In this document: positions 1 to 9,578 of the stretch, piece after piece
Numbering within the stretch: position 1 is the first letter of the stretch
Layout of the letters: the number at the start of each line of letters is the position of its first letter
From: Alteriqipengyuania_B sp035481675
Lineage (GTDB): Bacteria; Pseudomonadota; Alphaproteobacteria; Sphingomonadales; Sphingomonadaceae
Reading direction: 5' to 3'
Length of the DNA stretch: 64,000 bases
Assembly (NCBI RefSeq): GCF_035481675.1
Contig: NZ_JAYJJW010000002.1
Location: forward strand, 1 to 64,000
Translations under genes and position numbers: made by a program
Notes under the pieces: generated by a model
Told to the model about the DNA's origin: nothing
Seen by the model: only the letters and a program-made list of their open reading frames with translations
Databases searched by the model: none

Positions 1-2920
1 CACCAACGCGCTGACCCATCCCGACACTGTCACCACCGACGGCGACGGGATCGAGGGCGCGGCCGATCCGCTGGCCGGCGAGAGCTTCGCGGTCCGCGTG
101 ACCGACAGCGACGGCGACAGCACGGCGACAGACGGCATCCAGGCGGGCGAGACCATCGCGGTCACCGTGCTCGACGATGCGCCCGCCGCCAGCGACGACG
201 GCACGTACAACGTGGCCGAGGACACGGCGCTGGTGATCAGCGATGCGCTGGACAACGACCTGTTCGGCGCGGACGGGGTGGATCTTGCGACCGGGGTCGT
301 GGTGGCGAGCCAGGGCGCGAAGGGCAGCGTCGTCTACAACGGCGACGGCACGTTCACCTATACGCCGGATGCGGGCGCCGAAGGCAGCGACAGCTTCACC
401 TACACGATCACCGACGGCGACGGGGACCCGAGCACGGCGACCGTGACCGTGACGATCGCGCCCGACAGCACGCCGACCCTGAGCGTCATCGACCTCACCG
501 TGGACGAGCAGGGCCTGCCTGCGGGCACGGGCGAGCTGGCTGACGGGGACGCGGGCAACGACAGCGATACCAGCGAGAGCGCGAGCGGCAGCTTCACCAT
601 TGCGACCGGGAACGACGACATCGAGACGGTCGAGATCTTCGATGCCGTCAACAACAGCTGGGTCGATGTGACGAACGGCGGCACGGTGACCGGCGCGAAC
701 GGCACGCTGGTGGTGACCGGTTCGCCGGGCACGGGCTACAGCTATACCTATACGCTGACGAACGCGCTGACCCATCCCGACACTGTCACCACCGACGGCG
801 ACGGGATCGAGGGCGCGGCCGACCCGCTGGCCGGCGAGAGCTTCGCGGTCCGCGTGACCGACAGCGACGGCGACAGCACCGCGACAGACGGCATCCAGGC
901 GGGCGAGACCATCGCGGTCACCGTACTCGACGATGCGCCGCTGCCGTTCGATCCCGCAACGCTGGTGATCGACAACCAGGCCGGCGAGAGCGGCAGCGCC
1001 GCGCTCGATAGCGACGGCAATATCGACAACAATGTCGGGGCCGACCAGCCGGGGACGGTGCAGTTCAATGCAGCGATCGAAGGCAACAGCGGCCTGACTT
1101 CGGGCGGAGCAACTGTTTACTACCACGTTTCCGCCGACGGGCAGACGCTGCTGGCGACGACGTCGACCACCGACCCGTTCCTCAATCCGGCCGACACCAG
1201 CGCGTGGGTATTCTCGATCGAGGTCAACCAGGATGGCGACATCGCAGCGGCCAACGACCAGTTCACGGTCACGACCTATGCGACGGTCGATTCGGTCGGC
1301 GAGGTCGATTTCACCTCCAGCGCCTACGATTTCGTGGGCGGCAACACCCACTGGGTCGGTTATGTGCCGGCGGGCGAGGAAAACAATCCGATCCCGAACC
1401 TGAGCCAGGACGCGCTCGTCACGCCGACGGCCATCGGGGACACGGCCAACGGCAATGCGAACGAGATCGGTTCCGGCGGCGCGAACGGCGGCAGCCTCGC
1501 GGTCGGCCAGAACCAGGGACTGCGGTTCGATTTCGTGCAGGACCTGACCGGCGCGCCGTCGAGCGGCGGAGGCGGTTACACGCGGCCCGCAACTCACATG
1601 TTCGAAGATCACTACACCGTCCCGTTCGCAACCCTGCAGTACGGCATCGGCGGCAATGCCAACAACACGACCACCGTGCTGATGACGGCATCGACCGATA
1701 ACGACAGCGATGGCGACCGGGTCGGCGTGGGCAACACGGTCGAGACGATCAGCCAGGTCGTGATCACCTACGGATCGACCACCAACACGACTGCCGACGA
1801 TGCGGTCTACACGATCGATATCACCGGGCCGGGCACGTACTCGGTGGTCTACAACAACACGACCTATACGCTGACGGCGATTTCGACCGGCGGCGGCCTT
1901 GCGATCCAGTATAACGGGGTGAAGAACGGCACGCAGATCGGGGTCTATACCGACGGCGCCTACACGACCTTGCAGACCGAATACGTCGCCGGGTCCGAAT
2001 TCACCATCACGGGGCTGGGCGCGGCGGTCATCACCAACGAGCCGGTCGATATCACGGTGCCGATCGAGCTGGTCGATGCCGATGGCGACACGGTCGCCAG
2101 CGAGCTCGACATCACTTTCGATGCGATCAACCAGGGCGGCATGAGCATGTCGGCGGCGACGCGGCAGGCGGCGACCAACGACAATGACGAGACGTTCCAG
2201 CTGGGCGGTCTCGACAGCTTCAAGCCGACCGGCAACGGCCAGCAGCGCGGCGAAAGCGGCGCGATGGCGGCGGCGCTCGGCATCATGGCGATGGACGCCG
2301 GCATGGGCGGGATGAAGGGCTTCGCTGCCGATGCCAACACGCAGGTCGCTGCGGCGGATTTCGCGAGCGCAAAGCTAGCGATGGCGAGCATTGCCGACGT
2401 AGAAAGCGTGGCCATAGGCCAATTGCCGGACGGCGGTGTCGCTGGCGATCCGATTGCGGCACCTGCGAAGCTGGCGATCGACCCGGGCTTCGAATTCGAG
2501 GCCGCCGCTCTCGACACGGTTTCCGACATCGCCGCAGCTGACGAGGTTTCGGCGCTGGAAGCGGCGATGGCGCCGTCCGGTTTCGAAAGCGCGATCCCGC
2601 TCGGCGATGCCGGCGGGGCGGAAGCCGCGATGATGGAAGCGCTGCTGCTCGCACAGGTGCCCAACGAACTGTTTGCGGAAGCGACGGTGGGAGCCGACGA
2701 AGCGCTGGCCGAGATCGGTGCCGATATCGAAGCGGCGACCGTGGTGGACGACGCGCTCGATGCGCTCGTCGGCCCGGCCGATGCGCCCGCGATTGCCGAA
2801 ACATCGCCGGCGGTCGACCTTCTCGCGGCCATCGCGCCGCAGGGCGAAGGCTTCGCGAATTTCGAAATGCCCGATCCGCTCGACGATGCAGCCGCGGCTG
2901 CGGACTCGGCGGTCGCGTAA
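1..2920 (+). CDS. Giant T1SS-secreted adhesin, C-terminal part (5' end outside window)
   Basis: The reading frame is open from base 2 and ends at TAA 2918-2920, so at least 972 residues are visible and the start lies to the left. The visible part holds a cadherin/VCBS-like Ig segment (about 170-470, with a run of Asp-Gly-Asp calcium-type loops) flanked by two near-identical copies of a T1SS-143-type module. A longer, non-repeated beta-rich region (about 950-2130) follows, then an Ala/Asp/Met-rich tail of about 250 residues that probably carries the C-terminal secretion signal. I see no GGxGxDxxx RTX nonapeptides. The gene is followed 21 bases later by an OmpA gene and then a full type I secretion system, which makes it the likely substrate. 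Inferred role: large cell-surface or biofilm adhesin of the Lap/Bap type. Its N-terminal retention module and any LapG cleavage site would lie outside the window. Confidence 0.85.
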   Translation, partial: TNALTHPDTVTTDGDGIEGAADPLAGESFAVRVTDSDGDSTATDGIQAGETIAVTVLDDAPAASDDGTYNVAEDTALVISDALDNDLFGADGVDLATGVVVASQGAKGSVVYNGDGTFTYTPDAGAEGSDSFTYTITDGDGDPSTATVTVTIAPDSTPTLSVIDLTVDEQGLPAGTGELADGDAGNDSDTSESASGSFTIATGNDDIETVEIFDAVNNSWVDVTNGGTVTGANGTLVVTGSPGTGYSYTYTLTNALTHPDTVTTDGDGIEGAADPLAGESFAVRVTDSDGDSTATDGIQAGETIAVTVLDDAPLPFDPATLVIDNQAGESGSAALDSDGNIDNNVGADQPGTVQFNAAIEGNSGLTSGGATVYYHVSADGQTLLATTSTTDPFLNPADTSAWVFSIEVNQDGDIAAANDQFTVTTYATVDSVGEVDFTSSAYDFVGGNTHWVGYVPAGEENNPIPNLSQDALVTPTAIGDTANGNANEIGSGGANGGSLAVGQNQGLRFDFVQDLTGAPSSGGGGYTRPATHMFEDHYTVPFATLQYGIGGNANNTTTVLMTASTDNDSDGDRVGVGNTVETISQVVITYGSTTNTTADDAVYTIDITGPGTYSVVYNNTTYTLTAISTGGGLAIQYNGVKNGTQIGVYTDGAYTTLQTEYVAGSEFTITGLGAAVITNEPVDITVPIELVDADGDTVASELDITFDAINQGGMSMSAATRQAATNDNDETFQLGGLDSFKPTGNGQQRGESGAMAAALGIMAMDAGMGGMKGFAADANTQVAAADFASAKLAMASIADVESVAIGQLPDGGVAGDPIAAPAKLAIDPGFEFEAAALDTVSDIAAADEVSALEAAMAPSGFESAIPLGDAGGAEAAMMEALLLAQVPNELFAEATVGADEALAEIGADIEAATVVDDALDALVGPADAPAIAETSPAVDLLAAIAPQGEGFANFEMPDPLDDAAAAADSAVA
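5..183 (+). repeat. Adhesin internal direct repeat, copy 1
   Basis: A 179-base segment is repeated at 761-939, exactly 756 bases (252 codons) downstream, with only three mismatches by eye. It encodes the end of a T1SS-143-like module, including the residues TDSDGDSTATDG. The near-identity at DNA level points to recent duplication or gene conversion inside the adhesin gene. Confidence 0.9.
761..939 (+). repeat. Adhesin internal direct repeat, copy 2
   Basis: This is the second copy of the 179-base repeat found at 5-183, in the same reading frame. The upstream part of the same module (about 480-760) presumably has its partner outside the window. Such repeats are a frequent source of assembly collapse and of length variation between strains. 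Confidence 0.9.
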
Positions 2921-2941
2921 GAAACAAAAAGGGGGAAAGAC

Positions 2942-3658
2942 ATGAGGTCAAAGACTTTCCACGCGCTGTTGCTGGGAGGGGCCGCGATGACGCTGCCCGG
3001 ACTGGCAGCGGCCCAGACGATGGGTGACGACTTGCTCGCGCTCGACGGCGATCAACTGCGCGATGCGTTGGAGATGCGCTACGACGCGGGGCTTGCCGCC
3101 TCGGAAAACCCGGCGATCGTGGGGGCAGACGATCCGCGGTACCTGTGGGCGCTGGAGACCAAGGTCCAGTGCGGCATCGCCATCGGCTATACCAAGAGCG
3201 GGACGAAGGATGCGCCGAGCATCCGCAAGTGCGCGCTCGCCTACGAGATGATGCAGCGCGTGCCGCGCGTCGTCATCGATGACGAAGTGGAAGAGGAGGT
3301 CGTCGTCGAGCGGCCCGAGTGCGAGAACAGCGCGACCTCTTCGATCTATTTCGAATGGGACAGCGCCGTGGTGCCGGCATCGGCTGCGGCGAACCTGCGC
3401 GGCCTCGTCTCGCAGGCGCAGGCCTGTGGCTGGACCCGCTTCAGCGTGGTCGGCCACACCGACACCTCCGGCTCCGACGCCTATAACGACGCGCTGTCGC
3501 TCGACCGCGCCAATGCAGTGGCAGGGGACATGGCCGAGCTGGGCATCGGCATGGACCGGATGGCGGTTTCGGCACGCGGCGAGAACGACTTGCAGAAGTC
3601 GACCGCGGACGGTGTTCGCGAACCCGATAACCGCCGCGTCGTCGTGACGGCGCAGTAA
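2942..3658 (+). CDS. OmpA-family outer membrane/peptidoglycan-binding protein of the T1SS locus
   Basis: 238 residues. The N-terminus is a clear signal peptide ending near AAAQT (about residue 28). The C-terminal half is an OmpA domain (about 115-238) with the peptidoglycan-binding signature GHTDTSGS followed by LDRANAV and a terminal NRRVVV. A strong ribosome site (AAAGGGGGAAAG) precedes the ATG. The gene sits 21 bases after the adhesin and 16 bases before the TolC gene. OmpA-like proteins are recurrent members of adhesin-type T1SS operons, where they probably anchor the channel or the adhesin to the wall. That specific role is inference. Confidence 0.9.
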   Translation: MRSKTFHALLLGGAAMTLPGLAAAQTMGDDLLALDGDQLRDALEMRYDAGLAASENPAIVGADDPRYLWALETKVQCGIAIGYTKSGTKDAPSIRKCALAYEMMQRVPRVVIDDEVEEEVVVERPECENSATSSIYFEWDSAVVPASAAANLRGLVSQAQACGWTRFSVVGHTDTSGSDAYNDALSLDRANAVAGDMAELGIGMDRMAVSARGENDLQKSTADGVREPDNRRVVVTAQ

Positions 3659-3674
3659 CCGAGGGAGACAGACG

Positions 3675-5105
3675 ATGACACTTCGCAAGACATTCGCCCT
3701 CGGCGCTTCGCTGTTGATTATGGCGGCCCTGCCGCAGGCCGCCACAGCGCAGGAGGCGGTCGTTCCGGTCGCCCCGGCAGAGGCCGCCCCGATCACGCTC
3801 AAGGATGCGATCGAAGTCGCCATGGCGACCAATCCGGAAATCATCCAGGCGCAGATGAACACGGAGGCGATCCAGTTCGAACGGGAACAGGCGCAAGGCC
3901 GATTTGCCCCGACGGTGGACCTCGAGGTGACCGGCGGCGTGCGCCGGCTCGAGAACCAGACCCGCCGGGCGCTGGGCATTGCCGACGACTGGCTGGAGCC
4001 GGTCGAGATCCAGCTGCGCGGTGACTGGGCGCTGATCGACGGCGGGCAGCGCCGTGCGGGCGTGCTGTACCAGGCTGCGCGCGTCGATGGTGCCTCGCTG
4101 CGGGTGACCGAGCGGTCGCAATTCGTGGCGCTCCAGGTTTCGCGCCAGTATTTCGACATCCTGCTGCAGGAGCGGATCGTCGCTGCGGCGCAGGACAACG
4201 CGGCCTTCCACCGCTCGCTGGTCGGCGACCTGGCCACTGGCGTTGCGCAGGGATCGATCAGCATCGCCGACCAGCAGCAGGCCGAAGAGCGCCTGCAGGC
4301 GGCGCTGGTGCGCGAGGCGCAAGCCGTCGAAGCGCTTGAAAATGCGCGCATTTCGCTGCGCCGGCTGACCGGGCTCGATATCGACCAAGTCGTCTTGCCG
4401 CCGAACCTCGCTGCGTCCATGCCGACGGGGCTTGCCGATGCGGTGGCGCGGGCGCGCAAGGACAACCCGTTGGTGCGTGAAAGCCTGGCGGATGTCGATG
4501 CGGCCAATGCCGCGGTGGACGAGGCCGAGGGCGAATTGTCGCCGACCATCGGGGTCGAGGTCGTCGGCCGTTATGGCGAGGATATCGATGGGTTCCGTGG
4601 CGATACGGAAGATTTCCGCGCGCAGGGCTATGTCCGCTGGCGGCTGTTCGATGGCGGCATCCGCCGGGCGCGGGTGCAGGAGATGGTGCGCCGTGCCAGC
4701 CAGACCCGCTACGAACTGCACGACCGGGTCCGCATCGCGGAAGAGGATGTGCGCGTCGCGTGGAATGCGATGACGACGCAGCGCCAAATCGTCGACGTGC
4801 TGACCCGGCAAAGCCAGGTGAGCGACGATCTGCTGCTGTCCTATCGCAGCCAGTTCAACATCGGGCGGCGATCGCTGCTCGACGTGCTGGATGCGCAAAA
4901 CACGCGCTTCAACACGCAGGTCCGGCTCGAAACCGCGCGCTTCTCGCAAGATTTCGCGCAGTACCAGGTGCTGGCGGCGACCAACCTGCTGCTTTCGGCG
5001 ATGGGCGTGCAGCCCGGCGTCGGGGCGGGCATGGAGGAGCGCGAGCGCTTCGACTACGGTCCGCCGGTACCGGCCGAGCTCCAGCGCCGCAGATACGCGG
5101 ACTGA
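3675..5105 (+). CDS. TolC-family outer membrane channel protein of the T1SS
   Basis: 476 residues with a signal peptide (cleavage near ATAQEA, about residue 26). The rest is the two-fold OEP repeat typical of TolC/LapE: long Gln/Ala/Glu-rich helices, with the repeat starts near ITLKDAIEVA and a second set in the C-terminal half ending in LLSAMGV. The length is typical for the family. It would form the outer membrane exit duct and dock onto the HlyD-type adaptor encoded at 8312-9571. A GAGGGAGA ribosome site lies a few bases upstream of the start codon. Confidence 0.92.
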   Translation: MTLRKTFALGASLLIMAALPQAATAQEAVVPVAPAEAAPITLKDAIEVAMATNPEIIQAQMNTEAIQFEREQAQGRFAPTVDLEVTGGVRRLENQTRRALGIADDWLEPVEIQLRGDWALIDGGQRRAGVLYQAARVDGASLRVTERSQFVALQVSRQYFDILLQERIVAAAQDNAAFHRSLVGDLATGVAQGSISIADQQQAEERLQAALVREAQAVEALENARISLRRLTGLDIDQVVLPPNLAASMPTGLADAVARARKDNPLVRESLADVDAANAAVDEAEGELSPTIGVEVVGRYGEDIDGFRGDTEDFRAQGYVRWRLFDGGIRRARVQEMVRRASQTRYELHDRVRIAEEDVRVAWNAMTTQRQIVDVLTRQSQVSDDLLLSYRSQFNIGRRSLLDVLDAQNTRFNTQVRLETARFSQDFAQYQVLAATNLLLSAMGVQPGVGAGMEERERFDYGPPVPAELQRRRYAD

Positions 5106-5112
5106 GACACGC

Positions 5113-7284
5113 ATGAACGCGGTGGTCGACATCGATCTGGACGGTACGGATCGCACGGGCAGCGGGCAGGGGCAAACCCCCGACCCGCTGCTCGCCGCGA
5201 TTGCCGCTGTCGCGCGCCATTTCGACGTCGCCCTGCCGCGCGACCGCTTTTCCACCCTCGCCCGCAATGGCGAGGGCAAGGTGCCGTTCCACCAGGTGGA
5301 CCTTGCGCTCGATCTCGCCGGGCTGAAGCAGGACGATCCCGGCGGCCGCGGCCTGCCGCGTTCGGACGAAGCCTATCCCGCCGTCGTCCAGCTCGACGAC
5401 GGCGAGATCGTGGCGATCCTGGAACGCGCTAAAGACGAGCTGCTGGTTGCCCGCGCCGGCGATGCGGAGCCGGTCTGGACGCCGCGGGTCGATATCGCCG
5501 CGCGATATGCCGGCGGGATCCGCACCGTGTGGGCGGACCCCGATGTCATGCGCGACAGCGAGGCTCCTTGGCATGCCAAGGGGCGGCAGCACTGGTTCTG
5601 GAGCGAGCTGCGGCGCGAGCGCAAGGCGTACCGCCCGGTGCTGGTCGCCTCGTTCATCATCAACCTGCTCGCGCTGTCGCTGCCGCTGTTTTCGATGAAC
5701 GTCTATGACCGGGTGATCCCCAACAAGGCGGTGGCATCCCTGTGGGTGCTCGCGGTCGGCGTGCTGCTAGCCTTTGCGCTCGAATATGCGCTGCGCCTGG
5801 CGCGGGCCAACGTGATCGACCAGATCGGGCGCAAGCTCGACCTGCGCCTCTCGCAGAAGATCTACGCGCGGCTGCTTTCCACGCCCCTGACGGCCAAGCA
5901 GGGCCACACCGGCGCGCTGGCCGCACGGGTGGCGGAATACGCCGTCGTGCGCGATTTCTTCGCCTCGACCAGCATCGTGCTGATGGTCGACCTCGCCTTC
6001 CTGGTGGTATTCGTCGCCGCCATCGCGTGGATCGCAGGCTGGCTGGCGCTCGTGCCTGTCGTGGCGATCATCCTGATGGCGATTGCCGGCTTCATCCTGC
6101 AGCGCAAGACGGTGGAGGCCGCGCGCGACGCGCAGGCCGACGCCGGGTTGCAACAGACGATGCTGGTGGAATCGATCGCCGGCATGGAAACGGTCAAGGC
6201 GATGGGCGCGGAAGGCGGCATGATCGGCCGCTGGCATGCGCTTGCCGAAATCGGCTCCCGCTCACAGGAGCGGCTGCGCAAGATCGCCACGGCCGCCACT
6301 AGCCTCACCACCAGCTTCCAGCAAATCTCCACGATCTCCCTGGTCATCGGCGGTTATTACCTGTTCGACGCGGGCGTTATCACGATGGGCGCTATCATCG
6401 CCATCGTCATGCTGGCCTCGCGTTCGCTCGCGCCGGCGGGCCAGATCGCCTTCCTGCTCACCCGCGGCCGCCAGGCGAAGGAAACGCTCGCCAGCATCGA
6501 GCGATTGTTCGAAGCGGAAGACGAGCGGCGCGGCGGCGCATCGTCCAGCGACATCGCCATATCGCAGCCGACGGTGCGGGCCGAAGGGCTCGATTTCGCC
6601 TATCCCGGGGCTTCCGCCTCGGCGCTCAAGGGCATCGACGTCACCATCCGCCCCGGCGAGCGCGTGGCGCTGATCGGCCGGGTGGCGAGCGGCAAGTCGA
6701 CGCTCGGCCGCGTGCTGTGCGGCCTCTACGAGCCCACGGACGGCGCATTACTGGTGGACGGGGTCGATAGCCGCCAGTTCCGCCCGCAGGCCCTGCGCGA
6801 AGCATTCCGCTTCGTCGGCCAGGACGCGGCGCTGTTCACCGGATCGATCAAGGACAACCTCACGCTGGGCCGGCGCGGCACGCCGGACGAACGGCTGCAG
6901 GAAGTGCTGCGCGCCACCGGGGCGGACACGTTCCTCGCCCGCGACGCCGGCGGGATCGACCGGCAGGTGGGCGAACAGGGCCACCAGCTTTCCGGCGGCC
7001 AGCGCAGCTTCGTCGCCCTGTCGCGCGGGCTGGTCGGCGATGCGCAGCTCCTCTTCCTGGACGAGCCGACCGGGGCGATGGATTCGGTGACCGAGAAGCT
7101 GTTCGTGGAGCGGCTGAAGGCGACGCTGGGCGCGCGGCAGTCGCTGGTCGTGGCGACCCACCGCCCGGCGCTGTTCGACCTGTGCGACCGGATAATCGTC
7201 CTCGACCAGGGGCGGATCGTGGCAGACGGGCCCAAGGCGGAAATCCTCGCCCGCTCGCAACCGGCGCGGGAGGCGGGGGCATGA
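5113..7284 (+). CDS. T1SS ABC exporter with C39-like domain (LapB type)
   Basis: 723 residues; the start ATG at 5113 follows the TolC stop by 7 bases. Order of domains: an N-terminal C39-like domain (about 20-150) without a recognisable catalytic Cys; six transmembrane helices (about 170-440); and an ATPase domain with Walker A GRVASGKST, signature LSGGQ and Walker B LLFLDEPTGAMD. C39-like domains lacking the Cys bind substrate instead of cutting it, as in the exporters for RTX proteins and LapA-type adhesins. This protein should energise export of the adhesin encoded at the left edge. Its stop overlaps the next gene (ATGA at 7281). Confidence 0.93.
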   Translation: MNAVVDIDLDGTDRTGSGQGQTPDPLLAAIAAVARHFDVALPRDRFSTLARNGEGKVPFHQVDLALDLAGLKQDDPGGRGLPRSDEAYPAVVQLDDGEIVAILERAKDELLVARAGDAEPVWTPRVDIAARYAGGIRTVWADPDVMRDSEAPWHAKGRQHWFWSELRRERKAYRPVLVASFIINLLALSLPLFSMNVYDRVIPNKAVASLWVLAVGVLLAFALEYALRLARANVIDQIGRKLDLRLSQKIYARLLSTPLTAKQGHTGALAARVAEYAVVRDFFASTSIVLMVDLAFLVVFVAAIAWIAGWLALVPVVAIILMAIAGFILQRKTVEAARDAQADAGLQQTMLVESIAGMETVKAMGAEGGMIGRWHALAEIGSRSQERLRKIATAATSLTTSFQQISTISLVIGGYYLFDAGVITMGAIIAIVMLASRSLAPAGQIAFLLTRGRQAKETLASIERLFEAEDERRGGASSSDIAISQPTVRAEGLDFAYPGASASALKGIDVTIRPGERVALIGRVASGKSTLGRVLCGLYEPTDGALLVDGVDSRQFRPQALREAFRFVGQDAALFTGSIKDNLTLGRRGTPDERLQEVLRATGADTFLARDAGGIDRQVGEQGHQLSGGQRSFVALSRGLVGDAQLLFLDEPTGAMDSVTEKLFVERLKATLGARQSLVVATHRPALFDLCDRIIVLDQGRIVADGPKAEILARSQPAREAGA

Positions 7285-8315
7285 CCGCTGCCGCGATCAG
7301 GGACCGTGCGGGCCTCCTCGCGCACCGGGCGCCGATCATCCTCGCCCTGCTGGTGGCGCTCGTCATGCTGACCGGGCCCGGCCTGGGCGGTGACGGCAAC
7401 GTCTTCGAAATCCAGCAGGCTCGCGCCGAACAGCGCGAGGCACTGGAAATGCGGCAGGTGGCAAGGCTGACGACCGGGGAGGAGGCCGAGCTGATCGTCA
7501 CCGGCGATAGCGCGCAGGCGCGCAACGCGGCGATCCCTTTCGCTAGGGGCGCAATCGCCGGGGCCAATCCCTTCCATGCCATTGCCGCGGGCGGCAGCGG
7601 CTATGGCACCGCGCTCACCTGCCTGACCGAAGCGGTCTATTACGAAGCGGCGACGGAGCCGATGAAGGGCCGCCGCGCCGTGGCGCAGGTTGTGCTCAAC
7701 CGCGTGCGGCACCCGGCCTATCCCAACTCGGTCTGCGGCGTCGTGTACCAAGGCAGCGAGCGGCGGACCGGCTGCCAGTTCTCCTTCACCTGCGACGGCT
7801 CGCTTGCACGGCGGCCCTCGGCGGTGCTGTGGAGGCAGGCGCGCGACGTGGCCGAAGCGGCGCTGGCAGGCGCGGTCGAGGTTTCGGTCGGCAGCGCCAC
7901 GCATTACCACGCCGATTACGTCCTGCCGCGCTGGGCGTTCACGCTCGCCAAAGTCCACCAGGAAGGCCGCCACATCTTCTACCGCTTCCCCGGCCGCGCG
8001 GGCACTGTCGCAGCCCTGTCGGCACGATGGAACGGGCTGGAGCGCAAGCCCGCCTTCAATCCTGAACGCTTTGCGGCCGAGGCGGTGGAGGACATCGCCG
8101 CGATCGAGGAACTGGCCGAGGCCGAGCCGCTGCTCGCCCCCGATCCGACCGATCGCCGTGCACCCACCGATGTCGGCGGCCGGCTCGACACCCGCACCGA
8201 ATGGCGCATGACGATCCCCGATCCGACCACTGCCAGCGCCGGCTATCGCGCCGCGCAGCAGCGGCAGGAAGAGGCCGCGGCCATGGCCGCCAACGAAACG
8301 GACGGGCCCCTGTGA
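7281..8315 (+). CDS. SleB/CwlJ-like cell-wall hydrolase embedded in the T1SS operon
   Basis: 344 residues. An N-terminal membrane anchor (about 17-36) is followed by a periplasmic linker and a Hydrolase_2 (SleB/CwlJ) domain at about 110-260 with the acidic motif LTEAVYYEAA (Glu117 is the probable catalytic residue). A conserved-looking ATHYHADYVLPRWA stretch also lies in the domain. The start at 7281 overlaps the ABC stop, and the end overlaps the GTG of the HlyD gene, so it is translationally coupled to both. A wall lytic enzyme inside a type I secretion operon suggests it opens peptidoglycan for assembly of the channel or for anchoring the adhesin. This is inference; the domain call is firm. 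Confidence 0.85.
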   Translation: MTAAAIRDRAGLLAHRAPIILALLVALVMLTGPGLGGDGNVFEIQQARAEQREALEMRQVARLTTGEEAELIVTGDSAQARNAAIPFARGAIAGANPFHAIAAGGSGYGTALTCLTEAVYYEAATEPMKGRRAVAQVVLNRVRHPAYPNSVCGVVYQGSERRTGCQFSFTCDGSLARRPSAVLWRQARDVAEAALAGAVEVSVGSATHYHADYVLPRWAFTLAKVHQEGRHIFYRFPGRAGTVAALSARWNGLERKPAFNPERFAAEAVEDIAAIEELAEAEPLLAPDPTDRRAPTDVGGRLDTRTEWRMTIPDPTTASAGYRAAQQRQEEAAAMAANETDGPL

Positions 8316-9571
8316 TATCGCGCTGGCGTGACTGGGATGCGAGCCGGAAGCTGATCTTCGTATCGGTGGTCGGCATCGCCGTGCTGCTGGTCTGGGCGGC
8401 TTTTGCGCAGATCGACATGGTGACGCGCGGCAACGGGCGGGTCATCCCGTCGAGCAAGGCGCAGCTCGTCCAGTCGGCGGACCCGGCCGTGGTGTCCGAC
8501 ATCCTCGTGCGCAGCGGCCAGACGGTCGAGGCGGGCGAATTGCTCGTCCGGCTGGACGACAGCGAAGCCGCCTCTGCCGTTGGGCAATTGCGGACCGAGA
8601 ACGAGCGGCTGGCCGCCCGGGCCGGCAGGCTGGGCGCGGAGGCCGGCGGCGGCGGGCTCGACTGTTCGGCAGGCACCGTATGCGCGGAAGAGCGCCAGCT
8701 GGCCGCCACCCGCATCAGCGCCGCGCGCAGCCGCCAGAGCGCGCTCGCTGCGCAGATCGAACAGCGCCGCCGCGACCTCAGCGAAGGGCAGGCCACGGTC
8801 GGTGCGCTCGAAAGCAGCCTCAAGCTTGCCCGCGACGAGGTGAACATGCTCGCCCCGCTGGCCGAACAGGGCATCGTCCCGCGCACCGAACTGCTCAGCG
8901 CCCAGCGCGAAGTCGTCGATATCCAGGGCCGCCTGTCCGCCGCGCGCCAGGGCCTGGGCCGCGCGCGCGCCGCGATCAGCGAGGCGCAGGCGGAATTGAG
9001 CTCTGCGCGGCAGGAATTCCGCCAGTCCGCGCTGGAGGAACGCAGCGAAGTGCGCACCCGCATGGCCGTGAACGACGAATCGATCCGCGGCGCCGAAGCG
9101 CGGCAGCAGCGCAACGAACTGCGCGCGCCCGTCGCCGGGATCGTCAACGATGTGCAGGTCACCACCGTCGGCGGCTTCGTCGGCCCGGGCGATACGCTGA
9201 TGCAGATCATCCCGCGCGGGGAGAAGCTTATCGTGGAGGCACGGATCGACCCGTCGAAGATCGCCTTCATCAAGGTCGGCGACCCGGCGAACGTGAAAAT
9301 CTCGGCCTACGATTTCGCGACCTATGGCGGCTTGCCGGGCCGGGTGCTCGAAGTCTCTGCCGACAGCATCTACGACGAGGTCGAGCGCAAGGCCTTCTAC
9401 GTCGTGCTGGTGGAAACCGACCGCGCCTATTTCGAGCGCGGCGGGCGGCAATATCCGATCGTGCCGGGCATGATGGGCGATGTGGAGATCATCACCGGGC
9501 GCCGATCGATCCTGTCCTACATCTTCAATCCGGTCGTCACCGCGATGGACCGCGCGCTGACCGAGAACTGA
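8312..9571 (+). CDS. HlyD-family periplasmic adaptor (LapC type) of the T1SS
   Basis: 419 residues if translation begins at GTG 8312, which overlaps the hydrolase stop (GTGA). Upstream ATGs would read through the hydrolase gene and are unlikely. One transmembrane helix (about 15-33) is followed by a first lipoyl half (DILVRSGQTVEAGELLVRLDD), a long Gln/Arg/Ala-rich coiled coil (about 90-270) and the second lipoyl half plus beta barrel (ELRAPVAGIV, then KVGDPANVKISAYDF). This is the classic membrane-fusion architecture linking the ABC exporter to TolC. It is the last gene of the operon. Confidence 0.93.
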   Translation: MISRWRDWDASRKLIFVSVVGIAVLLVWAAFAQIDMVTRGNGRVIPSSKAQLVQSADPAVVSDILVRSGQTVEAGELLVRLDDSEAASAVGQLRTENERLAARAGRLGAEAGGGGLDCSAGTVCAEERQLAATRISAARSRQSALAAQIEQRRRDLSEGQATVGALESSLKLARDEVNMLAPLAEQGIVPRTELLSAQREVVDIQGRLSAARQGLGRARAAISEAQAELSSARQEFRQSALEERSEVRTRMAVNDESIRGAEARQQRNELRAPVAGIVNDVQVTTVGGFVGPGDTLMQIIPRGEKLIVEARIDPSKIAFIKVGDPANVKISAYDFATYGGLPGRVLEVSADSIYDEVERKAFYVVLVETDRAYFERGGRQYPIVPGMMGDVEIITGRRSILSYIFNPVVTAMDRALTEN

Positions 9572-9578
9572 CCGCGGC

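Noticed and set aside
1..2920. RTX calcium-binding nonapeptide repeats
   Set aside because: I looked for GGxGxDxxx arrays; only isolated Asp-Gly-Asp loops of Ig/cadherin-like modules are present in the visible part.
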